From Streptomyces flaveolus (lineage in GTDB: Bacteria; Actinomycetota; Actinomycetes; Streptomycetales; Streptomycetaceae), in contig NZ_BMRV01000005.1 of assembly GCF_014648815.1 (NCBI RefSeq), positions 12,758 to 76,757 on the forward strand: 64,000 nt of DNA, written 5' to 3'. Below the pieces are notes generated by a model that made no database searches, was not told where the DNA came from, and saw nothing but the letters and a program-made list of their open reading frames with translations. Positions 54,328 through 61,822 of this stretch are shown in pieces. The translations under genes and the position numbers were made by a program. Numbering within the stretch: position 1 is the first letter of the stretch; each line of letters opens with the position of its first letter.

Positions 54328-55292
54328 CGATCCTCTGCGTACGTTTCCAGCTGCCGCCGATGTACGAGGCGGCCCTGCCCCGGCTGCTGGGGTTGTTGGA
54401 GGAGTTCACGCCGGTCGTCGAGGCGCTGCCGCCGGACGGCGCGCTGGCCGACCTGCGCGGCGCCGAGCGGTACTTCGGGCGCGACGCCGTGGAACTGGCC
54501 TCGGTGATCCGCGTCCGCGCCCTCGCCCTGTACGGCGTCGACTGCGTGATCGGCGCCGGTCCGGGCCCGATGCTGGCCCGCATGGCGCTGCGGGACGCCC
54601 GGCCGGGGCTGACCCGCGCGGTGCCTGGGGACGAGGCGCGGGAGTTCCTCGCCGGCAAACCCGTCGCCGCGCTGCCCGGCGTCGGCACCGCGACCGCCCG
54701 CACCCTGGGCGAGTACGGCCTCGACACCCTCGGCCGGGTCGCCGCCGCACCCCTGTCCACGCTCCAGCGGCTGGTCGGCGCGAGGGCCGGCCGCGAGCTG
54801 CACGAGAAGGCGCAGGGCGTCGACCGCGGCCGGGTCGTCCCCAACGGCATCTCGCGCTCCCTCGCCGCCGAACGCCCCTTCACCCGCGACGAGCTGGACC
54901 CCGGCCGGCACCGCCGCGCCCTGCTCTCGGCCGCCGAGGAACTGGGCTCCAGGCTGCGCGCCGTGGACAAGGTGTGCCGCACCCTGACCCTCACCGTGCG
55001 CTACGCCGACCGCTCGGCCACGACCCGCAGCCGCACCCTGAAGGAGCCCACCGCCCACTCGGCGGCGCTGACGCGGGCCGCGTACGGCATGTACGAGGCG
55101 CTCGGCCTCCAGCGCGCCCGGGTCCGCTCGGTCACCCTGCGCACCGAGGGCCTCGCCCCCGCCGAGCAGGCCTCCCACCAGCTCACCTTCGACCCCGTGG
55201 ACGAGAAGGTCCGCCGGATCGAGGAGGTCGCCGACCGCGCGCGGGCGAAGTTCGGACCGAGGGCGGTGATGCCGGGGTCGCTGGCGGCGTGA
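54324..55292 (+). CDS. imuB: ImuB-like, probably inactive Y-family polymerase
   Basis: A 322-residue Y-family relative. The region that normally holds the first metal-binding Asp (as in xxDMDxF) reads ILCVRFQLPPMYEAA, with no acid, and the usual SxDE site is replaced by DLRGAERYFG, so catalysis is unlikely. The thumb HhH (LPGVGTATARTLGEYGLDTLG) and little-finger regions remain. The C-terminus has QLTF, a possible beta-clamp motif, then RIEEVADRARAKFGPRAV. Its four-base overlap with dnaE2 and the LexA box upstream of the pair identify it as the ImuB adaptor of the mutasome. No imuA is adjacent. It is short for ImuB, so a DinB-derived origin is possible. Confidence 0.82.
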   Translation: MTILCVRFQLPPMYEAALPRLLGLLEEFTPVVEALPPDGALADLRGAERYFGRDAVELASVIRVRALALYGVDCVIGAGPGPMLARMALRDARPGLTRAVPGDEAREFLAGKPVAALPGVGTATARTLGEYGLDTLGRVAAAPLSTLQRLVGARAGRELHEKAQGVDRGRVVPNGISRSLAAERPFTRDELDPGRHRRALLSAAEELGSRLRAVDKVCRTLTLTVRYADRSATTRSRTLKEPTAHSAALTRAAYGMYEALGLQRARVRSVTLRTEGLAPAEQASHQLTFDPVDEKVRRIEEVADRARAKFGPRAVMPGSLAA

Positions 55293-55304
55293 CGCCCCCG
55301 CGGG

Positions 55305-55679
55305 TCAGTTGGCCCACGGGGGAGTGATCCGGGTGCCGTCCGCGAGCTCGGCCTCCAGGCCGACGGAGGTGGTGACCCAGGACGTCGCCGTCCGGTCGGT
55401 GGGGTTCTCCACGGCGAGGGTCGCGCCCGGGTTGATGATCACGGTGTCGCCCGCGGTGACGCGCTCGGTGCGGCCGTCGAGAGTGATCAGCAGCTCGCCG
55501 GTGAGCAGATGGAAGATCTCCTCCCGGTTGACGGTGTGCGCGGGCGCCTTCGTCCCCGCGGGGATCTCGCCCCGCCAGGCGCACAGCTCCTTGCTGCCGG
55601 TGCGGGGGGTGGCGTACGAGACGAAGCGGGCGCCGTGGATCTCGTGGGTGACGCCTTCGGACGAGCGGACGACGGGCAT
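55305..55679 (-). CDS. Cupin-domain protein
   Basis: A 124-residue single-domain cupin. Motif 1 is HTVNREEIFHLLTGEL, with His and Glu at metal-ligand positions, and motif 2 is GDTVIINPGATLAVENP. Upstream residues include GTKAPAHTVN. No signal peptide. A metal-dependent dioxygenase, isomerase or simple sensor function is possible. ATG 55679 is supported by AGGGAG six bases upstream. It is divergent from a MarR gene, and the shared promoter region holds two matching palindromes, so the MarR protein probably controls it. Confidence 0.88.
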   Translation of the reverse strand: MPVVRSSEGVTHEIHGARFVSYATPRTGSKELCAWRGEIPAGTKAPAHTVNREEIFHLLTGELLITLDGRTERVTAGDTVIINPGATLAVENPTDRTATSWVTTSVGLEAELADGTRITPPWAN

Positions 55680-55701
55680 GACGGTCTCCCTGGAGGCAAT
55701 G

Positions 55702-55716
55702 GTCAAGCAGCTTGAC
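55702..55716. promoter_or_regulatory. MarR operator 1 (cupin side)
   Basis: A perfect inverted repeat GTCAAG-CAG-CTTGAC, 22 bases before the cupin ATG. It is nearly the same as operator 2 and its centre is 34 bases away, about three helical turns. Confidence 0.75.
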
Positions 55717-55734
55717 TGATTCGGATGCCCCTAT

Positions 55735-55751
55735 GGTCAAGTTGCTTGACC
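55735..55751. promoter_or_regulatory. MarR operator 2 (marR side)
   Basis: A perfect inverted repeat GGTCAAG-TTG-CTTGACC ending 28 bases before the marR GTG. An additional half site GTCAAGG follows at about 55757. Dual sites fit autoregulation and control of the divergent cupin gene. Confidence 0.75.
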
Positions 55752-55779
55752 AATTCGTCAAGGGTGTTTCAATGCCCCC

Positions 55780-56226
55780 GTGCAGAACTCCGATGCCATG
55801 GCCCTGTCCGCCGCCCTGCTCGCCGCCGCCGGCGGGCTCACGCAGCGCATCCACGAGGGCGTCGTCGCCCGCGGCTTCGCAGGACTGCGGCCCGCCCACG
55901 GCTTCGCCTTCACCCGGCTCGCCCCGGACGGCGCGACGGTCACCGACCTCGCCGCGCACCTCGGGGTGACCAAGCAGGCCGCCAGTCAGCTCGTCGACGA
56001 GCTGGTCCGCAAGGGGTACGCCGAACGCCGGCCGCACCCCGCCGACGCGCGGGCCCGGCTGGTCGTGCTGACCGAGCGGGGGTGGGCGTGCACGCGGGCC
56101 GCCGAGGAGGCGGCGGCCGAGGCCGTGCGCGGGTGGACCGACGTGATCGGCGAGGGCGAGGTCCGCACGCTGTACGGCCTTCTGGCCCGCGTCGCACCCA
56201 ACGGGCCTGTGCGGCCCAGCTGGTGA
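55780..56226 (+). CDS. MarR-family transcriptional regulator
   Basis: A 148-residue MarR regulator. The winged helix is VTDLAAHLGVTKQAASQLVDELVRKGYAERRPHPADARARLV (long motif at about 53-94), with recognition helix in KQAASQLVDEL and wing ADARARLV. Flanking helices form the dimer interface. GTG 55780 is taken. Two perfect palindromes in the promoter shared with the cupin gene are the expected operators. MarR proteins usually release DNA on binding phenolic or oxidant ligands; the ligand here is unknown. Confidence 0.92.
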   Translation: MQNSDAMALSAALLAAAGGLTQRIHEGVVARGFAGLRPAHGFAFTRLAPDGATVTDLAAHLGVTKQAASQLVDELVRKGYAERRPHPADARARLVVLTERGWACTRAAEEAAAEAVRGWTDVIGEGEVRTLYGLLARVAPNGPVRPSW

Positions 56227-56337
56227 CCCTCTATCACCAGGGGCGCGACCGGTGTCAGTTATCACTGGAAGTTTTTACTGACGCGTAACTTCACACTTGC
56301 ACTACTCGCCCGTAACTTGACGGGTGAACAGCATCCC

Positions 56338-56351
56338 GTGATCCGGATCAC
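56338..56351. promoter_or_regulatory. Candidate operator upstream of the lipase gene
   Basis: A perfect 14-bp palindrome, GTGATCCGGATCAC, 48 bases before the lipase ATG. Two CGTAACTT direct repeats (56284-56291 and 56311-56318, offset 27 bases) lie further upstream and may be activator sites. No regulator is assigned. Confidence 0.4.
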
Positions 56352-56399
56352 AGGGCGTCATGCCGTCGCACCTCCCTCGATCCGCAAGGAGATCACCCG

Positions 56400-57263
56400 A
56401 TGCTGCCCTGGAAGCGAGTGCTCAGACCCCTCGCCGCGCTGCTGCTGACCGCCGCGGCCGTCCTGGTCCCCGCCACCACCGTCCACGCCGCCGACGCGCG
56501 CCCCAGCACCGGCTGGAACGACTACACCTGCAAGCCGTCCGCCGCCCACCCCCGCCCCGTCGTCCTGGTCCACGGCACCCTCGGGAACTCCGTGGACAAC
56601 TGGCTGGGCCTCGCGCCCTACCTGACGCACCGCGGCTACTGCGTCTTCTCCCTCGACTACGGGCAACTGCCCGGCGTCCCGCTCTTCCACGGCCTCGGAC
56701 CGGTCGAGAAGTCGGCCGAGCAGCTCTCCGCCCACGTCGACAAGGTGCTCGCCGCGACCGGCGCCGCGAAGGCCGACATCGTCGGCCACTCGCAGGGCGG
56801 CATGATGCCCCGCTACTACCTCAAGTTCCTCGGCGGAGCCGGCAAGGTGAACGCCCTCGTCGGCATCGCGCCCAGCAACCACGGCACCACCCTGTCCGGC
56901 CTCACGCACCTGCTGCCGTACTTCCCCGGAGCCGAGGACCTGCTGAACGAGCACACCCCCGCCCTCGCCGACCAGATCGTCGGCTCCGACGTCCTCACCA
57001 AGCTCAACGAGGGCGGCGACACCGTGCCCGGCGTCCGCTACACCGTCCTCGCCACCCGGTACGACGAGGTGGTCACGCCGTACCGCGGCCAGTACCTGAG
57101 CGGGCCCGGCGTGCGCAACGTCCTGTTGCAGGACCTGTGCCCGCTCGACCTGTCCGAGCACCTGGCGATCGGGCTGTTCGACCGGATCGCCTTCCACGAG
57201 GTGGCCAACGCCCTCGACCCGGCGCGCGCCACCCCCACCACCTGCGCCTCGGTCTTCGGCTGA
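56400..57263 (+). CDS. Secreted alpha/beta-hydrolase lipase
   Basis: A 287-residue exported lipase or esterase related to actinobacterial lipase class 2/LipA proteins. The signal peptide ends near TTVHA (residue 30). The oxyanion segment is VVLVHGTLGNSVDNW, the nucleophile Ser 131 lies in DIVGHSQGGMMPRYYLK, and acid and His candidates are in ATRYDEVVTPY and LDLSEHLAIG. Four Cys outside the signal peptide suggest disulfides. ATG 56400 is eight bases after AAGGAG. A terminator follows, shared with the convergent LPMO gene. Confidence 0.92.
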   Translation: MLPWKRVLRPLAALLLTAAAVLVPATTVHAADARPSTGWNDYTCKPSAAHPRPVVLVHGTLGNSVDNWLGLAPYLTHRGYCVFSLDYGQLPGVPLFHGLGPVEKSAEQLSAHVDKVLAATGAAKADIVGHSQGGMMPRYYLKFLGGAGKVNALVGIAPSNHGTTLSGLTHLLPYFPGAEDLLNEHTPALADQIVGSDVLTKLNEGGDTVPGVRYTVLATRYDEVVTPYRGQYLSGPGVRNVLLQDLCPLDLSEHLAIGLFDRIAFHEVANALDPARATPTTCASVFG

Positions 57264-57289
57264 CCCCGGCACCGGCATCCGGCACACCA

Positions 57290-57330
57290 CGCGGGGCTTG
57301 CCCGGCCTGAGCCGCCGGACAAGCCCCGCG
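57290..57330. terminator. Bidirectional terminator between lipase and LPMO genes
   Basis: CGCGGGGCTTG at 57290-57300 pairs with 57320-57330, and after one mismatch CCGGC (57302-57306) pairs with 57314-57318. The 3' flank is TTCCCC. Confidence 0.8.
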
Positions 57331-57348
57331 TTCCCCCTGCGGCCCCGG

Positions 57349-58401
57349 TCAGCGACCGTGCCGGCCGCCGACCAGCGCCCGCCGGCGCACCGACGCGAAC
57401 AGCACCGCCGCGCCGAGCGCGAGGGTGGCGGCACCGCCGACGGCGAGGTACGAGGTGCTGCTGTCACCGCCGGTCTCGGCGAGGTTCTCGGTACCGGCAC
57501 CGGCGGCCCTGACCTCGTTGGGCTCACCGGCCGCGGCGGCCCCGGGGGTCTCGTCCGGAGCCGCCGGAGCCGCCGGCGTGGCCGGAGCGGCGGCCGGGTC
57601 GGTCGGGTCCGTCGTCGTCGCGGCGTCCTGGTCGCCGTGCCCGTGGTGCTCGACGGTCGCCTTGTCCTCCGCCGCCGCGAGCTGCTCCTCGGACGGTGCG
57701 GAGGCCGACGGAGCCGGGGCGGCGCCGCTCTCCGCGTCACCGTCGCTCGTACCGCCGCCGCTGTCACCGCCGAAGGACACGTCCGAGCAGGAGTAGAACG
57801 CCTCCGGGCTGTCCGAGCGCTGCCAGACCGCGTACAGCAGGTGCTTGCCGGTGCGCTCGGGGAGCGTGCCGGAGAACGTGTAGTAGCCGCCCGAGGCCAC
57901 CGGGTCGGTGACCGTCGCCACCGGGGCGGACAGATCCAGGTCGCCCCAGCCGAGCGGCTTCGCGGGGTCGTAACCGGGCTTGGTGATGTAGACCTTGAAG
58001 GTGCCCTTGTGCGGGGCCGTCACCCGGTACTTGAAGGTGTACGAGCCGCTGTTCACCCCGGTCGCGGGCCAGTCGGCGCGGGCCAGGTCGAGGCCCCTGA
58101 ACTCCTCGCTGTTCGCACTGCACAGCCTGCCGTCCGGGATCAGCTCCTGGTGCCGCCCGCCGGCGTCGCCGATGCGGATGCCGTTCCAGTCGTAGAGCGC
58201 CTGAGTGCCGCCGGCCGCGACCGCGGCCTTGCACGCGGCCGACTTCGGGCTCTCGGGGCCCTCGGCGTAACACTGCGACACCCGGCTGACCGGGTCGCCC
58301 ATCGAGCCGTGCGCCGACGCGGGCGCGGCGGCCAGCGCGGTCAGGGCGAGCGGGGCGAGGCCGACGGCGACGGCGGCGGCGACCCTGCGGGGTGCGGGCA
58401 T
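57349..58401 (-). CDS. Cell-wall-anchored AA10 lytic polysaccharide monooxygenase
   Basis: A 350-residue exported copper enzyme that oxidatively cleaves chitin or cellulose. The signal peptide ends ASA at residue 30, leaving His 31 (HGSMGDP) as the N-terminal copper ligand. The AA10 domain contains SANSEEFRGLDLARADWPA, YTFKYRVTAPHKG, and the second copper His is probably in a segment near HKGTFKVYITKPGYDP. After a Ser/Ala/Pro/Asp-rich linker the C-terminus has LAETG at about residue 307, a hydrophobic helix and a basic RRR tail: the LAxTG signal of class E sortases. The enzyme is therefore expected to be anchored to peptidoglycan. GAGGAG precedes ATG 58401. Confidence 0.9.
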   Translation of the reverse strand: MPAPRRVAAAVAVGLAPLALTALAAAPASAHGSMGDPVSRVSQCYAEGPESPKSAACKAAVAAGGTQALYDWNGIRIGDAGGRHQELIPDGRLCSANSEEFRGLDLARADWPATGVNSGSYTFKYRVTAPHKGTFKVYITKPGYDPAKPLGWGDLDLSAPVATVTDPVASGGYYTFSGTLPERTGKHLLYAVWQRSDSPEAFYSCSDVSFGGDSGGGTSDGDAESGAAPAPSASAPSEEQLAAAEDKATVEHHGHGDQDAATTTDPTDPAAAPATPAAPAAPDETPGAAAAGEPNEVRAAGAGTENLAETGGDSSTSYLAVGGAATLALGAAVLFASVRRRALVGGRHGR

Positions 58402-58567
58402 GGGGAACTCCTCGACGATCACTGGGACTTGGGCCGGAACCCGTGGGGTGATCAGCAAGCTAGCCCCTGGAAACCGAGAAATCCCCTGCTGGGAGCGGGT
58501 AGCGGCGATCCTTATGGCCGCGTTAAGGGAGTGCTCAGACTGCCCTCAGGTAACTACCGTTCGCGGT

Positions 58568-59029
58568 ATGAGCAACGAGGAGATCAGGCCGGCGGCCGCG
58601 GCCGACGTGCCCGCCGTCGAGGCCGTCACCGACGCGGCGTACCGCCCGTACATCGAGCGCATCGGGGTGGTGCCGAAGCCCATGGAGGCGGACCACGCGG
58701 CGGACGTGGCCGCGGGGAAGGTGTTCGTCACGGAAGGAGCCCCGGGCGGTCCCGTCGTGGGCCTCGTGGTGCTGGAGGCGTTCGAGGACCATCTGTTCCT
58801 CGACAGCATCGCCGTCCACCCCGACGCGCACGGCACGGGCGTGGGGCGGCGGCTGCTGCGGTTCGTGGACGCACGCGCGCGTGCGCTGGGCCTGCCCGAG
58901 GTCAGGCTCTACACGAACGCGTTGATGTGGGAGAACCAGCGGATCTACCCGAAGTACGGGTACGAGGTCGTGGAGCGCCGGGTGGACGGACCCTACGACC
59001 GCGTCCACTACCGCAAGCGGCTGCTCTGA
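58568..59029 (+). CDS. GNAT-family N-acetyltransferase
   Basis: A 153-residue GNAT protein. The acetyl-CoA-binding loop is VHPDAHGTGVGRRLLRFV, preceded by FLDSIAV, and the C-terminal motif is LYTNALMWENQRIYPKYGYE, typical of the RimI-like or small-molecule branch. The substrate is unknown. No ribosome binding site precedes ATG 58568; TACCGT about eight bases upstream could be the -10 box of a leaderless mRNA. It converges on the 44-residue gene at 59055. Confidence 0.88.
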   Translation: MSNEEIRPAAAADVPAVEAVTDAAYRPYIERIGVVPKPMEADHAADVAAGKVFVTEGAPGGPVVGLVVLEAFEDHLFLDSIAVHPDAHGTGVGRRLLRFVDARARALGLPEVRLYTNALMWENQRIYPKYGYEVVERRVDGPYDRVHYRKRLL

Positions 59030-59054
59030 CGCGTCTCATGGCCGGGAGCCCCGG

Positions 59055-59189
59055 TCAGTGGTCCGGCCACCATGTGCGCGCGATGTCCTTCCGGACCTCC
59101 GGACGCCCCGCGGGGCGCTCGTCGGCCTCCTCACGGACTCGGCGGGCGTCGGTCTTCTTCAGGGGCTTCTGCACGGTCAGACGGCGCAT
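59055..59189 (-). CDS. Small 44-residue basic/acidic protein
   Basis: A short gene found by reading the minus strand. The peptide begins MRRLTVQKPLKKTDARR, continues with an acidic EEADERPAGRPEVRKD and ends ARTWWPDH. It has an excellent ribosome binding site, AGGAGG five bases before ATG 59189, and almost every codon ends in G or C, as expected for a Streptomyces gene. It has no membrane segment or Cys. The charged pattern and Trp-Trp near the end suggest a small binding protein. Function unknown. Neighbours are convergent GNAT and divergent methyltransferase genes. Confidence 0.7.
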   Translation of the reverse strand: MRRLTVQKPLKKTDARRVREEADERPAGRPEVRKDIARTWWPDH

Positions 59190-59301
59190 GGCTGCCTCCT
59201 CACGGATCCACCGGGTTCCGCATTCTCACGGAGGTAGACCCTTTCCCCGAGAGTTCCTCATCGATGCGTCGCTGTCAGTGGTGGATGTCACGCTTGAGTA
59301 C

Positions 59302-59919
59302 ATGACGAGCGAGAGTGACGGGACGACTGCATCGAGTATCGACTGGGACTCGAGGGCCGCCACCTTCGACGAGGAGTCCGACCACGGGCTGCGCGACCCC
59401 GCCGTGCGCCGGGCCTGGGCCGCCCGGCTGCGGTCCTGGCTGCCCGGCCGTCCCGGTGACGTCCTCGATCTGGGCTGCGGCACCGGCAGTCTGTCGCTCC
59501 TCGCGGCCGAGCAGGGACACCGGGTGACCGGCGTCGACCTCTCCCCGGCGATGGTGGAGCTGGCCCGGACGAAACTCGCCGGTCGCGACGCGGTGTTCCT
59601 GGTCGGTGACGCCGGGGCACCGCCGGTGGGCGAGCGGCGCTTCGACGCCGTCCTGGTCCGGCACGTGCTGTGGACGCTGCCCGACCCCGGCCGCGTCCTG
59701 GCGCACTGGCGGGAGCTGCTGCGGCCGGGAGGGCGGCTGGTTCTGATCGAGGGCGTGTGGGGGAGTGTCACCCCGGTCGGCATACCCGCCGGCCGGCTCA
59801 CCGGGCTCCTCGCCTCGCTCGGCGGTCAGGTCCGGGTGGAACGGCTGTCGGACGACCCGTCGTTGTGGGGCAAGGAGGTCGACGACGAGCGGTACGCGGT
59901 GGTCGCGCTGCCCGCGTGA
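59302..59919 (+). CDS. Class I SAM-dependent methyltransferase
   Basis: A 205-residue Rossmann methyltransferase. SAM motif I is VLDLGCGTGSLSLLAAEQGH near residue 54, motif II VTGVDLSPAMVELART, the VGDAGAPP segment follows, and LRPGGRLVLIEGVWG is post-motif III. The opening IDWDSRAATFDEESDHGL is typical of the UbiE/Methyltransf_11 group. The acceptor is unknown. ATG 59302 is used, but no ribosome binding site is evident and the frame is open upstream. Confidence 0.88.
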   Translation: MTSESDGTTASSIDWDSRAATFDEESDHGLRDPAVRRAWAARLRSWLPGRPGDVLDLGCGTGSLSLLAAEQGHRVTGVDLSPAMVELARTKLAGRDAVFLVGDAGAPPVGERRFDAVLVRHVLWTLPDPGRVLAHWRELLRPGGRLVLIEGVWGSVTPVGIPAGRLTGLLASLGGQVRVERLSDDPSLWGKEVDDERYAVVALPA

Positions 59920-59930
59920 CCACCGGGTCC

Positions 59931-60431
59931 CTACGCCAGCAGATCCGTGAAGCGGTCCCCGCGGGCCAGCCGCTCCAGTTCGTCCAGCGCGGCCACGGCG
60001 GCACCGGCGGCCTCCGGGTCCCGCTCCGCCAGGCCGCTCTCGGCGAACTCGTCCTCGTCCAGCCGGCGTACGTCCGTGCCGTCCGCGGAGCGCCACAGGT
60101 CCAGGTCGAGGTCCTCGACGACCAGTTCCTCACCCGTCCGCAGGGCGGGGCGGGTGATGTCGCAGTACCAGCCCTTCACCGCGCCCGTGGCGGCACGGAC
60201 CTCCTTCACGGCGTACCAGCGGTCGCGCCAGTAGTACTCGGTGAAGACGTCACCGGCCTCGAAGCGGACGAAGCCGAAGTCGCGGACGCCGTCACCGGCC
60301 CAGAGGGCGCGGACCACGACCCGCGTGCCGTCGTCGTACAGCAGCTCGCCCGGGTAACGGATCTTGGTGCGGCCCGCCTTGACCAGGACGACCTCCAGCC
60401 GGGCCGGTGACTCAGCCGAGTTCGCGGACAT
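59931..60431 (-). CDS. DUF402 family protein
   Basis: A 166-residue DUF402 protein, the family of nucleoside di-/triphosphatases (Ntdp) and of the FAU-1 RNase C-terminal domain. Diagnostic blocks are YPGELLYDDGTRVVVRALWAG, FTEYYWRDRWYAVKEV, and GWYCDITRPALR with ELVVEDLDLDLWRS, which hold the acidic and Tyr/Trp positions of the fold. ATG 60431 overlaps the 3' end of the double-GNAT gene by 20 bases, so the two are co-transcribed leftward. Substrate unknown. Confidence 0.87.
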   Translation of the reverse strand: MSANSAESPARLEVVLVKAGRTKIRYPGELLYDDGTRVVVRALWAGDGVRDFGFVRFEAGDVFTEYYWRDRWYAVKEVRAATGAVKGWYCDITRPALRTGEELVVEDLDLDLWRSADGTDVRRLDEDEFAESGLAERDPEAAGAAVAALDELERLARGDRFTDLLA

Positions 60432-61338
60432 ACCGCACCTCCGTCGCGCAGACCTCGTACCCGAGCCCCTTGTTGATGGCGAGCATCGGGCCGTTGCCGG
60501 TGTCGTTGCCCGTGAAGGCCTCCGTGCACCCCGCCGCACGGGCGCGGTGCAGGGAGTCGGTCTTGGCGAGCTTGGCCAGGCCCCTGCCGCGGTGGGTGCC
60601 GGCCGTGCCGGTCATGGCGGTCGAGTAGCGGGTGCCGGAGGTGTGGGCGACGCTGAACGCGGCCGGGCGGCCGTCGACGAGCACGACCGTGGTCAGCTCC
60701 CGGTTCAGCAGCGGATGGCGCCAGGTCTCCGCGAGCCAGGCCTGGTAGTCCGTGAACTCGTAGTCCACGTCGCTCGGTTCGTCCGCCGCCGTCTCCGCGT
60801 CCAGCGCGAACAGCGGGCGGGGGTCGTCCTCGAAGTCGGCCGCGGTGCGCAACTCGACGCCCGGGGGAGGGGGCGACGAGGGCGGGAGCGTGCCGTTCAC
60901 CAGGTCCAGCCGGAGGAAGTGGGCCGAGCGCCGCCGCTCGTAGCCGTGCCGTTCGGCGAAGGCCCGGGCGGCGGGCTCGTCCAGCACCCAGGCGAACAGC
61001 TTCGTGGCGCCCTCGCCGGCCAGGTACTCCTCGGCCGTGCGCGCCAGCAGTCCGCCGGCACCGTGCCGGACCTTGTCCGGGTGGACGTAGATGTTGAGGA
61101 ACCCCTGCCCGGGTTCCGGGCTGTCGTGGACCAGCCCGACCTGGGCGGTGCCGATGATCTCCCCGTCCTCCTCCGCGACCAGGGAACGGAAGCGCGCCTT
61201 CGGGTGGGACCGGGTGAGGGCGTGGACGATCGAGTCCGGGGTGAACAGGATGTACGGCAGGGCGGCGTGCCGGACCCGGGCGAAGCCCTCCAGGTCGGCC
61301 CGCACCCCGGGGCGCAGATCGCGCACGATGACGGTCAT
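60412..61338 (-). CDS. Tandem GNAT-domain acetyltransferase
   Basis: A 308-residue protein with two GNAT domains. The first (residues 1-145) has IYVHPDKVRHGAGGLLARTAEEY as its acetyl-CoA loop; the second (about 155-308) has TGTAGTHRGRGLAKLAKTDSL and NDTGNGPMLAINKGLGYEV. Double-GNAT proteins of this kind include mycothiol synthase-like and antibiotic-modifying enzymes, but MshD is located elsewhere in Streptomyces and this copy is not assigned. It overlaps the DUF402 gene at its 3' end and is divergent from a GntR gene 71 bases away. Confidence 0.87.
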   Translation of the reverse strand: MTVIVRDLRPGVRADLEGFARVRHAALPYILFTPDSIVHALTRSHPKARFRSLVAEEDGEIIGTAQVGLVHDSPEPGQGFLNIYVHPDKVRHGAGGLLARTAEEYLAGEGATKLFAWVLDEPAARAFAERHGYERRRSAHFLRLDLVNGTLPPSSPPPPGVELRTAADFEDDPRPLFALDAETAADEPSDVDYEFTDYQAWLAETWRHPLLNRELTTVVLVDGRPAAFSVAHTSGTRYSTAMTGTAGTHRGRGLAKLAKTDSLHRARAAGCTEAFTGNDTGNGPMLAINKGLGYEVCATEVRYVRELG

Positions 61339-61397
61339 GGGGCCGCACGCTACGCGGGGCGGGGGGCGCGATGCCTTCGAATTTCCGGCGGGTGCGG

Positions 61398-61403
61398 GAC
61401 AAT
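61398..61403 (+). promoter_or_regulatory. Candidate -10 box for leaderless gntR mRNA
   Basis: GACAAT ends six bases before GTG 61410 and no ribosome binding site is present. The layout (GA-Y-AAT-CG, 6-7 bases, GTG) is the same as at the mannosyltransferase gene. Confidence 0.5.
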
Positions 61404-61409
61404 CGCCGG

Positions 61410-61778
61410 GTGACCTTGAAGATCCACATCGACGACGGCGCCCCGCCCTACGAGCAGGTGCGCGCGCAGATCTCCGAACAGGCGCGGTCGGGCGCGCTGC
61501 CCGTCGGGTACCGGCTGCCGACGGTGCGCGGACTGGCCGAGTCCCTGGGGCTCGCCGCCAACACGGTCGCCAAGGCGTACCGGGCCCTGGAGGCGGACGG
61601 GGTGATCGAGACGCGGGGGCGCAACGGAACGTTCGTCGCCGCGGCGGGCTCGGCGGCGGAGCGGGAGCTGGCGGCGGCGGCGCGGGTTTATGCCGAGCGG
61701 GCTCGGCGGCTCGGGCTTCCGGAGGGGGATGCGGTGGCCGCTGTGCGGGATGCGTTGCGGGCGGCTTACGGGGACTGA
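61410..61778 (+). CDS. GntR-family regulator, YtrA subfamily
   Basis: A 122-residue small GntR regulator. The winged helix is PPYEQVRAQISEQARSGALPVGYRLPTVRGLAESLGLAANTVAKAYRALEADGVIETRGRNGTFV (long motif at about 10-74), with recognition helix in LAANTVAKAYRALE. It has only the short C-terminal helices of the YtrA group, which often control ABC transporters. GTG 61410 is probably the first base of the mRNA. The last 30 codons shift to T-ending and TTG codons. No ABC genes are adjacent, so the target is unclear; the divergent GNAT operon is one option. Confidence 0.88.
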   Translation: MTLKIHIDDGAPPYEQVRAQISEQARSGALPVGYRLPTVRGLAESLGLAANTVAKAYRALEADGVIETRGRNGTFVAAAGSAAERELAAAARVYAERARRLGLPEGDAVAAVRDALRAAYGD

Positions 61779-61822
61779 GCGCCGTTGTGGCGGGGCCGGT
61801 CTCTCGTCCGCGGGTGCATCGC

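Noticed and set aside
57298-59301. In-frame upstream extension of the methyltransferase frame
   Set aside because: It crosses the LPMO gene antisense and the GNAT gene in another frame; family similarity begins only at about 59302.
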